Positions 32,837 through 43,616 of a DNA stretch of 64,000 nucleotides are shown here, piece after piece (position 1 is the first letter of the stretch; each line of letters opens with the position of its first letter). This DNA is from Diphasiastrum complanatum (Eukaryota; Streptophyta; Lycopodiopsida; Lycopodiales; Lycopodiaceae): assembly GCA_029204225.1 (NCBI GenBank), contig CM055094.1, positions 71,217,223-71,281,222 of the forward strand, read 5' to 3'. The position numbers and the translations under genes are program-made. The notes below the pieces were generated by a model. The model did not search any database and was not told the origin of the DNA. It saw nothing but the letters and a program-made list of their open reading frames with translations.

Positions 32837-34141
32837 TTGAGCAGGAGAAACGGTGATGTTATCCAGTTAAAGCAAGGACACTCTTGTCAGCCATGCTTGA
32901 TATGCTGGCAGTGTTTCACTTTACATCTAATGGATGATCGACACCGCTTTTTTTCTTCAGCTAGTAAAAGCTTTTCTGGGTTAAAGGGAAAGAGTTATCC
33001 GGAACCGTCTCCTGAGCGTAATAGGGAATGGATGAGATGGAAAGAGCAAGCACATAATCTGTCAGCATGATGCTGCTGTTGTTCAAAAGTACTGATGAAT
33101 CCAGAAGCAACAGAAATACACCTTGCTGAACATTGCAACCAAAAGAGTGCAGAGTTGCAAAGTATCATCGGCACAATGGCAAGCTCAAACGTGGAAACGA
33201 CTGAAATCTCGGTATGTAGTCCCTGTTCTATTGGTTTCAGAAGCTCATTTGCCTTGACTGTACATGAGGCCTTTCAACAGCATAGTTCTCGAATGGCAGC
33301 CTCAAAAAATTCCAAGGTTTTGCCACTAAAATTTGGACTGGCTGAGAAGTTTAATGATAGTCAGAAAAATCCTTCTGAAAGGGATCCTGAGTTCTCTAGA
33401 TTGGAAAGACCTTTATTCCAGAATGCTGATTTTCTTGCAGAAAGATACCGGGAAGGAGGTTCATTAATCTCTTACAATGTTTAAACAAGATCCTCGGATT
33501 TTGGTCCTTCTGAGAGCTCTATCATTCGAACTAAAAGTAACTCCAATAATATACAATTTGAAGGTAACAAGCAGCAGATGTCACCTCAATCAGACAAATC
33601 ACTCATGTTATATCGACCAAAACTCTTTACTTCAGAATTGGTACGCAAGAGTGTTACCCTTCAAACAGAGGAGGAATCATGTTTGCAGAAAGATGTAAGT
33701 AGTTTGTTAAAGTTCTCGATGAAACTATGGCTGAGCAACGTTTTCCCCCTGTGCAAAACAATCATGGACACTTTTCTGTCTCTTCTGTACAGCACTGTAC
33801 CTGTTTTTCCTCAAAAAACTCAGAATGTTCAGCAATACCGCTTGGTTCATCAATGCTGAATTTCCTATAGTAGTTGCTGCAGTCATGTCACCTTCTAAAT
33901 CATTGGAAGTCTCCCTACATACCAAACAAGAAATCAGTGGTGCATAGACACATCTGGTTGGTCCAATGGATCTTTCCAAATCACCTCCTTTGAATACAGA
34001 ATTACACAATCATCCACCTGTTCAACCTGAAGTCAATGATCGTCCATCAAGCCCAGGGACTGACTTTTGCCCTAACTCTGCCATGAATCTTGATAGTGAT
34101 GATGAATCAGATAGTCTTGGTGCACTTTCTGAGCTTGAGTA
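32837..34141 (+). pseudogene. Decayed host-gene-like fragment, Ser-rich, function unknown
   Basis: Consecutive plus-strand frames (32837-33070, 33095-33484, 33477-33698, then other frames to 34141) have a host-like composition. They are Ser/Gln/Asn rich with little similarity to transposon proteins. Examples are PSPERNREWMRWKEQ, FGLAEKFNDSQKNPSERDPEFSRLERP, KLFTSELVRKSVTLQTEEE and the final acidic SDDESDSLGALSELE before TAG. At least two frameshifts and several stops separate them. I read one large 3' exon of an unrecognised nuclear-type protein, now broken. Alternatives are a captured gene piece in a mobile element, or chance open frames, which is less likely given the length. Confidence 0.45.
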
Positions 34142-34431
34142 GAGTTGTATTCAATGAATTTTATTGAATGATGCATGACTATTCTTCAATCTATAGGATG
34201 TTATTATAGTACGTTCATTTTTCCTCTGATAAGAAAATCTCAATACAAAGAAAATCACTTTATCAAGCCTCTTTTTGCATGGCTGCCAGCTCCTATTGAC
34301 CTTTCTTTATGTCTTTTTTGTTGGCTTTGTTGCAAATGGTTCTATTTGTGAATTCAAATTTGTCATAGAACATTCGCAACTTTTTAGGCAGCTTTGATTC
34401 ATAAGTAATAGTTATAATTCTAAGCTGTTCT

Positions 34432-37408
34432 GCAGGTTTAAACTGAATTATAGGTTATAAATTTTTGTGAATTCGAGTCCAATCGTCCCCATCTACAGAA
34501 TCCTGTCCTCTTTCAATTAACTGTGAGCCTCCATAGGCATCTTCATGAGACTACAATTCTTTTTGTGTTGCGTCATTTATATAATACATTAAAGAAATGC
34601 ATCAAGCATTTTCAAGATTGAGATTTATTTTTAAGCCCCAAGCATGGTATGGTTATCATAGCTAGGTTTTTTTAATAATTTTTGCACAGAAAAGACACTT
34701 CATAATGTAGTCAAAAGTAGCTGAAATTGGCTTCTGATACAGGCTGAAAATGTTCAATTTCAATGGATTTTGTGACGTTTGTACATGTGTGTGCAAAGGG
34801 TGACTGAAGAATGTGAAGAATAGGCGTCACTTATCTATTTGTGAACAAATAGATGGTTCTGTAGCAAGCAAGTTTGCCAGTGCTACAGAGGAGAGGTTCT
34901 GTTATACATAAGTGGATCATTGCTCAATTTATCACAAAGAGAATCAGCAATGAAAGTAAACGGTTTTGTTAATAGTCTGCATTGTAAATTATGTAAGTCG
35001 CTAGTAGGCCGATCACTGAGTACAAAGAAAGATTTGGAAAGTTTAAGGAATGAATGGTTGTTTGAAGACAAAATGCTAACTAATGAAAACTTTCCATAGT
35101 AAGTGGATAGAGAATGACTAAATTTAGAACTTGGATATCAGACAATGATTATGTATTAATAGCTCCTATGAATTGAGTGAAGGCTGACGCCAATAATAAC
35201 TTCGAAGTTTACATAGTAAACAACAATTTATAATTTGCCTGCTTTCAAAATCAAAATGATGTTCAGTTTGTGGTTTTTTAATGGTTTTTCAATTTGTGCA
35301 TCTTAAACATGTACTTAAGCTGATTTTGAAATGTAATTGGCATGAGTGATAGAGGACAGATGTCCCATTTTCATAGGCTCTAAACAAATGTGTTCAGAGC
35401 CATAGCGCAGGGTTGAAGGGCCAATTACGCCCGGTAGCAGGCCGTGAACAGGGCTGCTAAGATGTAAAAGCAGCGTTCAACGCACTTCGTCGCAGGAGGG
35501 CGGCTCAATGTGTGAAGGCTGCTTGTTATAGAGGGTAGCGGGGCTGCTCACACCTGCTACCTAGTGAAAAGGCCTAAATTCTTCTTTTCAAATACAAGAC
35601 AAAGCAAATAAAGAGAACCCTTTTGCCAAACCAAGGTTCTCACAAAAACATAACTTGTATAGTTGGTGTGACAAGTAGAGGCATACAATGAATAGGATTT
35701 GCACATTGGTCAAATTTTTTCAGCTGAGAATATGATAGATTGGGATATGCTTATGGTAGATGTGAATATGCTTATTAGCATAGAATGCCAAAAGATTGTC
35801 ATAGAGCGTATTCAAGGATATCTCACTATAGGAAGATAAGGTTTTTGATTTGTTTTTGACTAGGGAATGCTATGTAGATATCATGTTGCAATGTTTTTCA
35901 TTCAACACATTAATATATCTCTTTTATAATAGGATAAAATATAAAAATGAAAGATTTGTGAGGATGAGAGCAACTTGTTCAGATAACGAAAAGAAGTATG
36001 TGTTCATGTATCGTTTTTGGAGAAACTGCATCTTGTTTAATTCACATTGCCATTTGACTATCTAAAATTAACGAGATTGCCTCTGAATTATATGATGGAT
36101 GGTTTAAACTAGCCATACTACCTATCAAACTATTGTTAATGAGACTGTAACTAGACATGCTCAATTTTGCAAAACCTTTGCTATCAAATACTTAAAAAAC
36201 ACCAAGTGGCTATATGGTCATTGTTCATCTGATGCTTGTTTGAAAGAACCTAATAATGAAAGACTTTGGACTACGTATCATATATATGTCACATCATAAT
36301 CCATGTTTTATGTGTATTCACCTAGTCAAAAAATTAGCCTTGGAAAGATCATAAAATCGAATTTTTGCCTTATATCCGAATGTCATCAAATTTTTTGTTA
36401 AAAACTCGATAGAAACTAAAGCATGATTTGACTAAAGTAATGCTAGACTTTTTAATAGGGAAATAAGTACTACCTTTTTCTCTTATGCACTTTTACAGCT
36501 CACAAGAGCACTTTTAGATGAATTACCAATGCACACAATTGCTACTTCTCAAGGTTAGCCACTTATTTGACTGAAACTCTTGGTATGCTAACTCCTCTCC
36601 TTATGGAGAGAGTAGGCCATAAGGCAACCACATACCAAAGTATTCTAAATGTGGATATTATCTTTTTTGGACAATGTATTTCATCTCTTTCACCAGAAAT
36701 AATTTTTGTTGTCCAGTGATATTGCTATAAGTGGAAATATTGAAATAACGACTTCAGTTGGTCATGGGAATGCAAGCACTTTGAAGAACGTTTAAATTTA
36801 ATATTGGTATAGAAAACCTATGCCAATGGAATAACTTTTTAATAAATGATTGTGTAATTAGACTAGGTGAAAAAAATTGGAGACAAGTATGGAGATATTG
36901 ATGGGTTTATGATGCTCTCCTATATGGTGTAGTTGGTATTCAACTTGCTATGAAATGATTAGCCAAACTTGGTGAATTAGACAATGTGCATTCCATTAAA
37001 CACATGTTTTAGTATATAGACGATGTATGCTTTCTTAAAATCCTAGACCTATGTTGCCTCTAGAAAGAAAGCAACCACGAGTGGATGTCAATCCATATTG
37101 GATTTGGAATACCTAGACATCAAAAATGATAATGTCAAGGATGATATTGTGAATTTGCCAAACATTATAGCAAAGTTTGACCTTGCCATTGGAGTAGTTC
37201 ACATGACCAAATATAGTCAAAGAGATAATTTACCCTTTTAATTAGTACATTCATCTTGCATCCAATAGACCTATCTTTACCTTATACAAAGTCTTTCTTC
37301 CAACTCATTCTGGCCATGTATCATTGTAGTGATCAAAATACTTTCCTTCTAATAGTATAGACTCTAGTTAGTGCTTTAAAAATAATAATTTCATGAGAGT
37401 AAACTATG
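34432..37408 (+). repeat. Block X, copy 2
   Basis: Collinear with X1 from CTGCAGGTTTAAACTG onward. It carries about 95 bp near 34650-34745 and about 40 bp near 35098 that X1 lacks. It starts about 290 bases after the host-gene-like fragment ends, as X1 starts just after the AP2 fragment. The hairpin cluster is at about 35376-35555 with mismatches. Confidence 0.8.
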
Positions 37409-37550
37409 CAAAATTGTGAAAGTACCTTTAGAAATAACACATAACTTTAACCTAATTGACAATGTTGACTTATTTTTGTGGATAGTTAGCATTCTCTTTT
37501 AGGGGTGCTAACTACCCCTTGAAAAACCATGCTAATTGCAAATGGTTGTT

Positions 37551-37551
<1 letters not shown>

Positions 37552-37614
<63 letters not shown>

Positions 37615-37633
37615 ACACACACACACACACACA
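37552..37633 (+). repeat. (CT)n-(AC)n compound microsatellite
   Basis: A perfect CT run to 37610 and then AC units to 37633. Confidence 0.95.
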
Positions 37634-37737
37634 TAGATGGATGTTATCACATGCACATTAGACTTCTCCTACCTCTAACTTGCACATCATTGCATAGAAA
37701 AAATGTTGCATTTCAACAAACCATGTGATTATCGACT

Positions 37738-37840
37738 TCTTGGCACAATCTAGCTTACTTTATTATTACTACATGTGAAGGCTGATGGAGTTAATCTTCA
37801 CTTCTACTCACCTGAATTCATTGCCTGAGTACCATCATAC
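37738..37840 (+). repeat. Block W, copy 2
   Basis: Direct-orientation partner of 22143-22235. Copia-1 inserted at its right end, duplicating CATAC. The original sequence continues at 44268 into block Z2. Confidence 0.75.
37836..37840 (+). repeat. Copia-1 target-site duplication (left)
   Basis: CATAC, repeated at 44263-44267; 5 bp is the usual copia length. Confidence 0.95.
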
Positions 37841-38495
37841 TGTGAAAAATACAGATCCTAAGTGGATCTAAACTCCAAGATCATTGGCTTGAATGCTTGC
37901 ACTCCAAACTACATAAGCTAGGAATTGGCAACACATTCTATGCTACCTAAAATGCAAAGAACTTGATCAAAAAGCATTTATCACAAATGGAAACTTCCAT
38001 AAACATCAAGTGCGTCCCAAAATAGCATTATACAGTCCATAATACATCAGCCTACCACTTTTGGAAAGCACCTAAGATCATACACAATAGCTTGAAGACA
38101 ATACACACAACAATGCTCTCAATGGAGGAAGAAACAATGACAATGATCTATTGATCTCAATGAAGCATACAAAAGGTTTCTCCAACCTGTTCTCCACGAC
38201 TTCCCTACTATTTATGGATGAGGAAGATGACTCTCTCTCCTCTCTCTAGAAGGTACTTGACCCTAGATATTCCCTATATAGGAAAAATAGCTAAAAATGG
38301 CTTATATGACCAAAATACATCAAAATGGTCTCATTTTGAAGGGTATGAAGTTTGACACTTCATCATACTGAAAAAATACAGTAAATAAAAACATTGTGGC
38401 CTGGTTCACACGTGTGAAACTCCAGAACCAAAACTATTTACAATTTTAGCCAATTTAGGCCTCAAACTAGCTAGGAAATGTTGACAATTTTCACA
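37841..38495 (-). repeat. Copia-1 3' LTR, 655 bp
   Basis: TGTGAAAAT...TTTTCACA on the minus strand. A TATA-like CCTATATAGGG lies near 38271-38282 and a perfect 14-base palindrome TTCACACGTGTGAA at 38405-38418. The first LTR bases also supply the stop codon of pol. Confidence 0.97.
38405..38418. promoter_or_regulatory. TTCACACGTGTGAA palindrome in the copia-1 LTR
   Basis: Perfect palindrome centred on ACACGTGT, a G-box/ABRE-type core, on the U3 side upstream of the TATA-like box. It is repeated in the other LTR (44181-44194). Related CACACGTGTG text occurs in both copia-2 LTRs (near 53939 and 59188). A role as an enhancer or stress-responsive site is inference. Confidence 0.4.
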
Positions 38496-41400
38496 CTCCC
38501 TCTTCAACATTGGATGCTAGTTTCAACATAGTCTTTGAGCACATTCCAAGATTAGATCTATGCATTAAATATAGGTCCTTTCCCAATGGTTTGGTGAAGA
38601 TATCAGCCACACACTCCTTTGAAGAGACATGTTGAAGCTCCACCTCTTTGGCAATGACTTGATCTCTCACAAAATGGTGAGCAATCTCAATGTGCTTGCT
38701 CCTTGCATGAAAAACAGGATTGCTTGCCAAGCTTTGGGCTGAAAGGTTATCACAAAGTATGATTGGAGTCTTCTCTGGTTCCAGCAAGTGAAGATCCAAT
38801 AACATCCTCTTGATCCAAAGAATCTCCTTGGTGCATGTTGTTAATGCCTTGTACTCGGCTTCGGTGGAAGATAGAGAGATAGTTGGTTGCTTCTTTGATA
38901 GCCATGAGACCACTCCATCTCCAAGATAGATTGCAAAGGCACTTGTTGACTTCCTATCCATTTGATCACCTGCAAAATCTGAATCTGAAAATCCACAAAG
39001 GTTAGGTGTAGTACCTCCATACAAGATGCCAAAATCTCTAGATCCCGAGATGTATCTAAGTACTCTCTTTCCTAGCTTCCAATGAGCCTCACTAGGATCT
39101 TGCATAAATTGACTTAGTTTACCAACCACAAAGCTTAGATCAGGTCTTGTGATGGTTAACCATATAAGAGATCCTATTAGCTTTCTATAGAGAGTAATGT
39201 CCTTGAAGGATCTTTCATTACTTCTTGTAGTTAGCTTTACATTTGATTCCATAGGAGTAGAAACAACTTTACAATCTTCCATATGAAACCTTTTTAGAAT
39301 AGAGTTAACATACTTTTCTTGACATATGAATGTAGATTTAGAAGTTCTAATAATCTCTATTCCTAAGATATAATGAAGTTTACCAAGATCTTGAATTTCA
39401 AACTCTCTTTTGAGTGCCATCTTGATTTCATCTATATCTAGATTGTTACCACCACTTAAGATAATGTCATCAACATAGATCAAAAGTAAAGTGATATCAT
39501 TTTCATTCAATCTAAAGTAGAGAGAATGATCATACTCACTCATAACAAAGTTTTGAGAAAGTAAGAAGGAATTGAGCTTAGCATACCAACTCCTTGGTGC
39601 TTGCTTTAGCCCATACAAACTCTTTTGGAGATAGCACACATGAGTAGGCTCATCATGTGAAACATAGCCCTCGGGTTGCTCCATGTAAATATCTTCTTCA
39701 AGATCACCATTCAAGAAGGCATTAGTAACATCCATTTGCCACATATCCCAATCATAAAGAGTTGCAAGAGAGATTAGGATTCGAATAGTTACCATCTTTG
39801 CCACGGGTGCAAAGGTCTCATCATAGTCAATACCATATTCTTGAGCATACCCCTTTGCCACCAACCTTGCCTTGTACTTGTTGATTGATCCATCTTGATT
39901 TGTCTTGATCTTGAAGATCCACTTACAACCAATTGCCTTCTTGTCCTTTGGAAGCTTTACCAACCTCCATGTGTTGCTTTTGATGAGTGCTTGATGCTCA
40001 TGATCCATGGCTTGGATCCATTCCTTCTTTTGAATTGCTTCACCTACACAAGTTGGTTCATCAAAAGAGGTAAGAAAAGCAAAGTTAGAGTTGTCCACCA
40101 CTTGCTTTCCTTTTTTATCATAGGTTAGCCTTGATGGCTTAGCCCTTTGCCTTTGAGTCTTCCTTGAAGTTTGCTTTGGAGTGGCATCTCCATCTTCATC
40201 CAAGACATCTTGCACATCATGATGATTAGTAGGCACATCAACATCAACATCAACAACATTGGAAACATTCTCTTCATGAAAGATGACATCCCTGCTTATG
40301 ACAACTTTCTTTGTAGAAGGAATGTACACTTTGTAAGCCTTGCTTACTTCACTATAGCCAACAAACACACCCTTCTTTGATGAAGGATCTTCTTTAGTTC
40401 TATCATCAAGTGTGATATTGACAAAACATGTACATCCAAAGATCCTACAATGCTTGACACTCGGCCTTCTACCATAAAGAACCTCATGAGGAGTTTTACC
40501 ATCCAAGGAAGCACTTGTCCATCTATTACATAGATAGTTAGCACATGCTAAAGCTTCCCCCCAAAAAGACTTAGCAAGATTAGCATGTAGTCTCATTGCC
40601 TTGGCACATTCACAAAGGGTTCTATTCTTCCTCTCGGCCACTCCATTCTGTTGTGGAGTCCTAGGACTAGACATCTCCCTCTTAATCCCATGTGCTATAC
40701 AAAAGTCTTTGAACCTATTTGAGGTGTATTCCCCTCCATTATCAGATCTTAAGCATTTGATCTTTGTATTGAATTGGTTTTCCATTTCATTCTTGAACTT
40801 GACAAATGCAGCAAACACTTCATCCTTACTTTTAAGAAGATAGATCCAAGTATACCTACTAAAGTCATCAATGAAAGTTGCATACATCTTTGCCCCACCA
40901 TTGCTAGTTGTACTAGAAGAATGAATATCAGAATGCACAAGTTGAAAAGCTTCTTTAGATCTAGAAGTAGATCTAGAATAAGCAAGTCTATGAGATTTGG
41001 ACAAGGCACAATGTTCACAAACACTATTGTTTGCAACAAGACTTTTAGGGAGACCAAGAACAAGCTCTTTCTTTGCCATTACCTCCAAAGATTTGAAGTT
41101 GGGATGGCCCAACCTCTTGTGCCAAACTTCTTGGTTTGTCAATTGCTCCCTAGCCATACATCCTTCATGATTAGAGATCACACATGCATCAAGCTTGAAA
41201 AGTTTACCATGCCTCCTACCTTGAGCAATCAAGGATCCACATTTACTTATCAAACATGCATCTCCAATGAACTCCACATCAAGTCCTTTGTCAATCATTT
41301 GACTTACACTAAGCAAATTCTTAGTGATTGAAGGAATGTACAAAACATTTTCAAGACTTGCTTTCCTATTTGTTGAAAGGGAAATAGGAATAGTGCCTAT

Positions 41401-41571
41401 GCCTTTGATGTCACATTGACCATCATTTGCAGTGTAGATGATGTTACCTTCTCCCTCATAAGACAATAAGGATGTAAAGTATTCCTTATGTCTTGTCATG
41501 TGAGATGAGGCTCCACTATCAATCCACCAAGGATCATTATCATCTATGTTGGCTAACAAACTTGAAGTCAT
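38491..41571 (-). CDS. Copia-1 Pol: protease, integrase, reverse transcriptase, RNase H (1026 aa)
   Basis: An uninterrupted frame with all enzymatic domains in copia order. The aspartic protease is DSGA at 18-21. The GAG-pre-integrase region is at about 140-195. The integrase has D215, D277 (RSDNGGEY) and E313 (GVAERKN), a D-61-D-35-E triad. The RT runs from about 537 to 780 with QMDV Asp614 and YVDD at 699-702. The RNase H has SDSDFAG at 862-868, STEAEY with E904, CDN D941 and ADIFTK D990. All catalytic residues are present. It makes and integrates the cDNA inside Gag particles. The frame is continuous with gag except for one TAA (41578-41580). The first Met is at 41571, three codons after that stop. 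Most copia elements encode one Gag-Pol polyprotein, so this stop is either a defect or a readthrough site. The terminal codon TGA lies in the LTR. Confidence 0.95.
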   Translation of the reverse strand: MTSSLLANIDDNDPWWIDSGASSHMTRHKEYFTSLLSYEGEGNIIYTANDGQCDIKGIGTIPISLSTNRKASLENVLYIPSITKNLLSVSQMIDKGLDVEFIGDACLISKCGSLIAQGRRHGKLFKLDACVISNHEGCMAREQLTNQEVWHKRLGHPNFKSLEVMAKKELVLGLPKSLVANNSVCEHCALSKSHRLAYSRSTSRSKEAFQLVHSDIHSSSTTSNGGAKMYATFIDDFSRYTWIYLLKSKDEVFAAFVKFKNEMENQFNTKIKCLRSDNGGEYTSNRFKDFCIAHGIKREMSSPRTPQQNGVAERKNRTLCECAKAMRLHANLAKSFWGEALACANYLCNRWTSASLDGKTPHEVLYGRRPSVKHCRIFGCTCFVNITLDDRTKEDPSSKKGVFVGYSEVSKAYKVYIPSTKKVVISRDVIFHEENVSNVVDVDVDVPTNHHDVQDVLDEDGDATPKQTSRKTQRQRAKPSRLTYDKKGKQVVDNSNFAFLTSFDEPTCVGEAIQKKEWIQAMDHEHQALIKSNTWRLVKLPKDKKAIGCKWIFKIKTNQDGSINKYKARLVAKGYAQEYGIDYDETFAPVAKMVTIRILISLATLYDWDMWQMDVTNAFLNGDLEEDIYMEQPEGYVSHDEPTHVCYLQKSLYGLKQAPRSWYAKLNSFLLSQNFVMSEYDHSLYFRLNENDITLLLIYVDDIILSGGNNLDIDEIKMALKREFEIQDLGKLHYILGIEIIRTSKSTFICQEKYVNSILKRFHMEDCKVVSTPMESNVKLTTRSNERSFKDITLYRKLIGSLIWLTITRPDLSFVVGKLSQFMQDPSEAHWKLGKRVLRYISGSRDFGILYGGTTPNLCGFSDSDFAGDQMDRKSTSAFAIYLGDGVVSWLSKKQPTISLSSTEAEYKALTTCTKEILWIKRMLLDLHLLEPEKTPIILCDNLSAQSLASNPVFHARSKHIEIAHHFVRDQVIAKEVELQHVSSKECVADIFTKPLGKDLYLMHRSNLGMCSKTMLKLASNVEEGV
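38496..38508 (-). other. Copia-1 polypurine tract
   Basis: Minus strand GTTGAAGAGGGAG, directly before the 3' LTR. It primes plus-strand DNA synthesis and here also encodes VEEG of the pol C-terminus. Confidence 0.9.
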
Positions 41572-41577
41572 AACAAG

Positions 41578-42444
41578 TTATTCACATGTGTTATGTTCTT
41601 CCTCATCTATTGTAAGATTTCCTTGCCTCTCTCCTTGCTCTCTTTTCTTCTTATAACATTCATTTGCAAAATGACCTTTTATCCCACAATAAAAGCACTT
41701 GAACTTTGACTTATTGTTCTTAGTAGAAGAGGAAGAGGAAGAGTGATCATCATGATCAAAGTTACCACCTTTGGACCATTTCCCTTTGCCTTTACCTTTG
41801 CCCTTGAATTTGCCTTTTGTGAAGAAAGCCTCTTCACCTCCACCTTGCAAGGATGCACCATCAAGCTTTGATTGCAACCTATGTTCTTCAGCCAATAAGA
41901 TTTCTTGCAAGTCAACCACACTTGGCAAGACTCTTTGAATGGCAAAACTTTGCACAAGGTTAGCATGTTCATTTAGCAAACCATTCAACATAACTTGGAC
42001 TATTTCACCATCTTTTATGTTCTCATCAATGCATGCTAAATCATCACTTAGGGACTTAACTCTCAAGATAAATGCATGAGCACTTTCACCCTCTCTTTGC
42101 CTACTAGAAAATATTTGTCTCCTTAGGGTCAATACCCTAGATGTGGACTTTGATTCAAAGAGCTTCTTTAAGGCATTCCATGCCTCACTTGCACTTTGAC
42201 ACTTTCCAACTTCCTTGAGAAGTTCATTTGTAACATTCATTTTAATGATATGAAGAGCCCTTTTGGCCTTCTTATCAAACCTTTGTTGCTCTTGAAGTGT
42301 GAGAGGTCTCTCTTCAATTTCTGCAACTATGTCCATGAGTTCATTCAACTCAAGTAAGGACTCCATCCTCACTTTCCAAGTAGAGTAGTTTGATGAACTC
42401 AACCTTTCACTAGACTCTAGCATGATCCCACCATTGGAAGCCAT
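41578..42444 (-). CDS. Copia-1 Gag (288 aa)
   Basis: The structural protein of the virus-like particle. It begins at the first Met after the leader (MASNGGIMLESSERL). The copia-type Gag domain (UBN2-like) spans about 15-190 (YSTWKVRMESLL, EAWNALKKLF, LTLRRQIFS, LLNEHANLVQSF). A basic Lys-Gly run is at 211-222 and one CCHC zinc knuckle at C250, C253, H258, C263 (CFYCGIKGHFANEC) for RNA binding. An acidic tail (DEEEHNTCE) precedes the TAA. The copia-2 Gag at 54864 is a clear relative (MGSSLLESSERLTTSNYSIWK). Confidence 0.93.
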   Translation of the reverse strand: MASNGGIMLESSERLSSSNYSTWKVRMESLLELNELMDIVAEIEERPLTLQEQQRFDKKAKRALHIIKMNVTNELLKEVGKCQSASEAWNALKKLFESKSTSRVLTLRRQIFSSRQREGESAHAFILRVKSLSDDLACIDENIKDGEIVQVMLNGLLNEHANLVQSFAIQRVLPSVVDLQEILLAEEHRLQSKLDGASLQGGGEEAFFTKGKFKGKGKGKGKWSKGGNFDHDDHSSSSSSTKNNKSKFKCFYCGIKGHFANECYKKKREQGERQGNLTIDEEEHNTCE

Positions 42445-43598
42445 GATTCTAATGTTTCTTCAACTTTTAGGTTCTGTCCTAAAGCACTTAGCACTCACTT
42501 TTCTCTCAACAAATGATAGATAAAGAGATCTATGAAGATTTAGGACCCTAAAACACTTCTATCTTGAACCTAGATGGTTTCCAAGCATAGAAAGGAAGAT
42601 TGAAACACATGCAACACTTTGCACACACTAAGAATGGATTACAAAATCAAACCAACCTGAACACACTCTTGCTTAAGCTCTCAAACTTTCCAGCAAGTGA
42701 CCAAATCAAGTTATGGTGTGAAGAGTTACTTGCATTCTTAGAAAATACCCAAAACTAGGATGCCAAGATTACCTAGTAATGAACAAACTTGATCAACATA
42801 TGATCAACACACTAAGATATTGATTCAACCTGTAAAACCACATGTAAACCACACTTCTAAAAGTTTATAAACTCCAGCAAGTGATAAATACAAGATTTAG
42901 AGGTGAATGAATGAGCACACTTAGTGAATCACAAGACTAGCTTCACTATCTTGTCAAATCTTGGTGTTTAGATGTAGATCTAAGATCACTTCACATGAGA
43001 ATGTTCCTCAACCTGTTAAGAACCTGAAAACACACTTGCATGATGGTTAACACCTTCCAGCAAATGCTCCAATCAAATTACATAAGGAGAGTTACTTACA
43101 TGCTCAACAAAGTACACCAAAATTTATGCCAAAATTGATGACAATCTTTACAATATGCTCTTCACAATGGAGCTTACAATATGTTCACCCAAAAAAGGGG
43201 ATCTTTCATCCAAATGGGAGCTTTGCTCAGCCTTTAGGAGAATTACAACTCACTCAAAAGAGCATTTGTCATCCACTTAAGGAGAAGTTTCATCCACTTA
43301 AGGAGAGTGTTCATCCAAGAATGGAGATTGTCAACAATAGGATTGAAAAGAACATTGTTAGTATTGAATATGCACAAGCCTCACAATCACAAATGATTAG
43401 GTGTTATGATCTGATCCAAAATAGTTTCTTTTCAGCCTCTGATCTTCAATAGACCTGAAATATGCTTTTGATCCACAAGTTCAACTCACAAAACAAAGGT
43501 TAGTAAGATTTGATCAACAAAGCAATGCAAAATCATGCTAGAACTTGATCAAACATCCAAATATCACCAAAAATGGAATACTTACTATAAATAGAAGC
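42445..43598 (-). other. Copia-1 leader with about 180-bp internal repeats
   Basis: The 1.15 kb untranslated leader holds three imperfect tandem units marked by CAACCTG at 42653, 42826 and 43009 (periods 173 and 183) with CCAGCAA about 50-65 bases on. Near 43195-43325 shorter CATCCACTTAAGGAGA-like units also repeat. A 108-codon frame on the opposite strand (43126-43452) is probably accidental. Confidence 0.65.
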
Positions 43599-43616
43599 CA
43601 ACCAGCTCTGATACCA
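43599..43616 (-). other. Copia-1 primer-binding site (tRNA-iMet)
   Basis: On the minus strand TGGTATCAGAGCTGGTTG directly follows the 5' LTR end ...CACA. Confidence 0.95.

Noticed and set aside
43126-43452. 108-codon frame antisense to the copia-1 leader
   Set aside because: It spans leader repeats, has no motif and lies opposite the element's own transcript. Chance is the simplest explanation.
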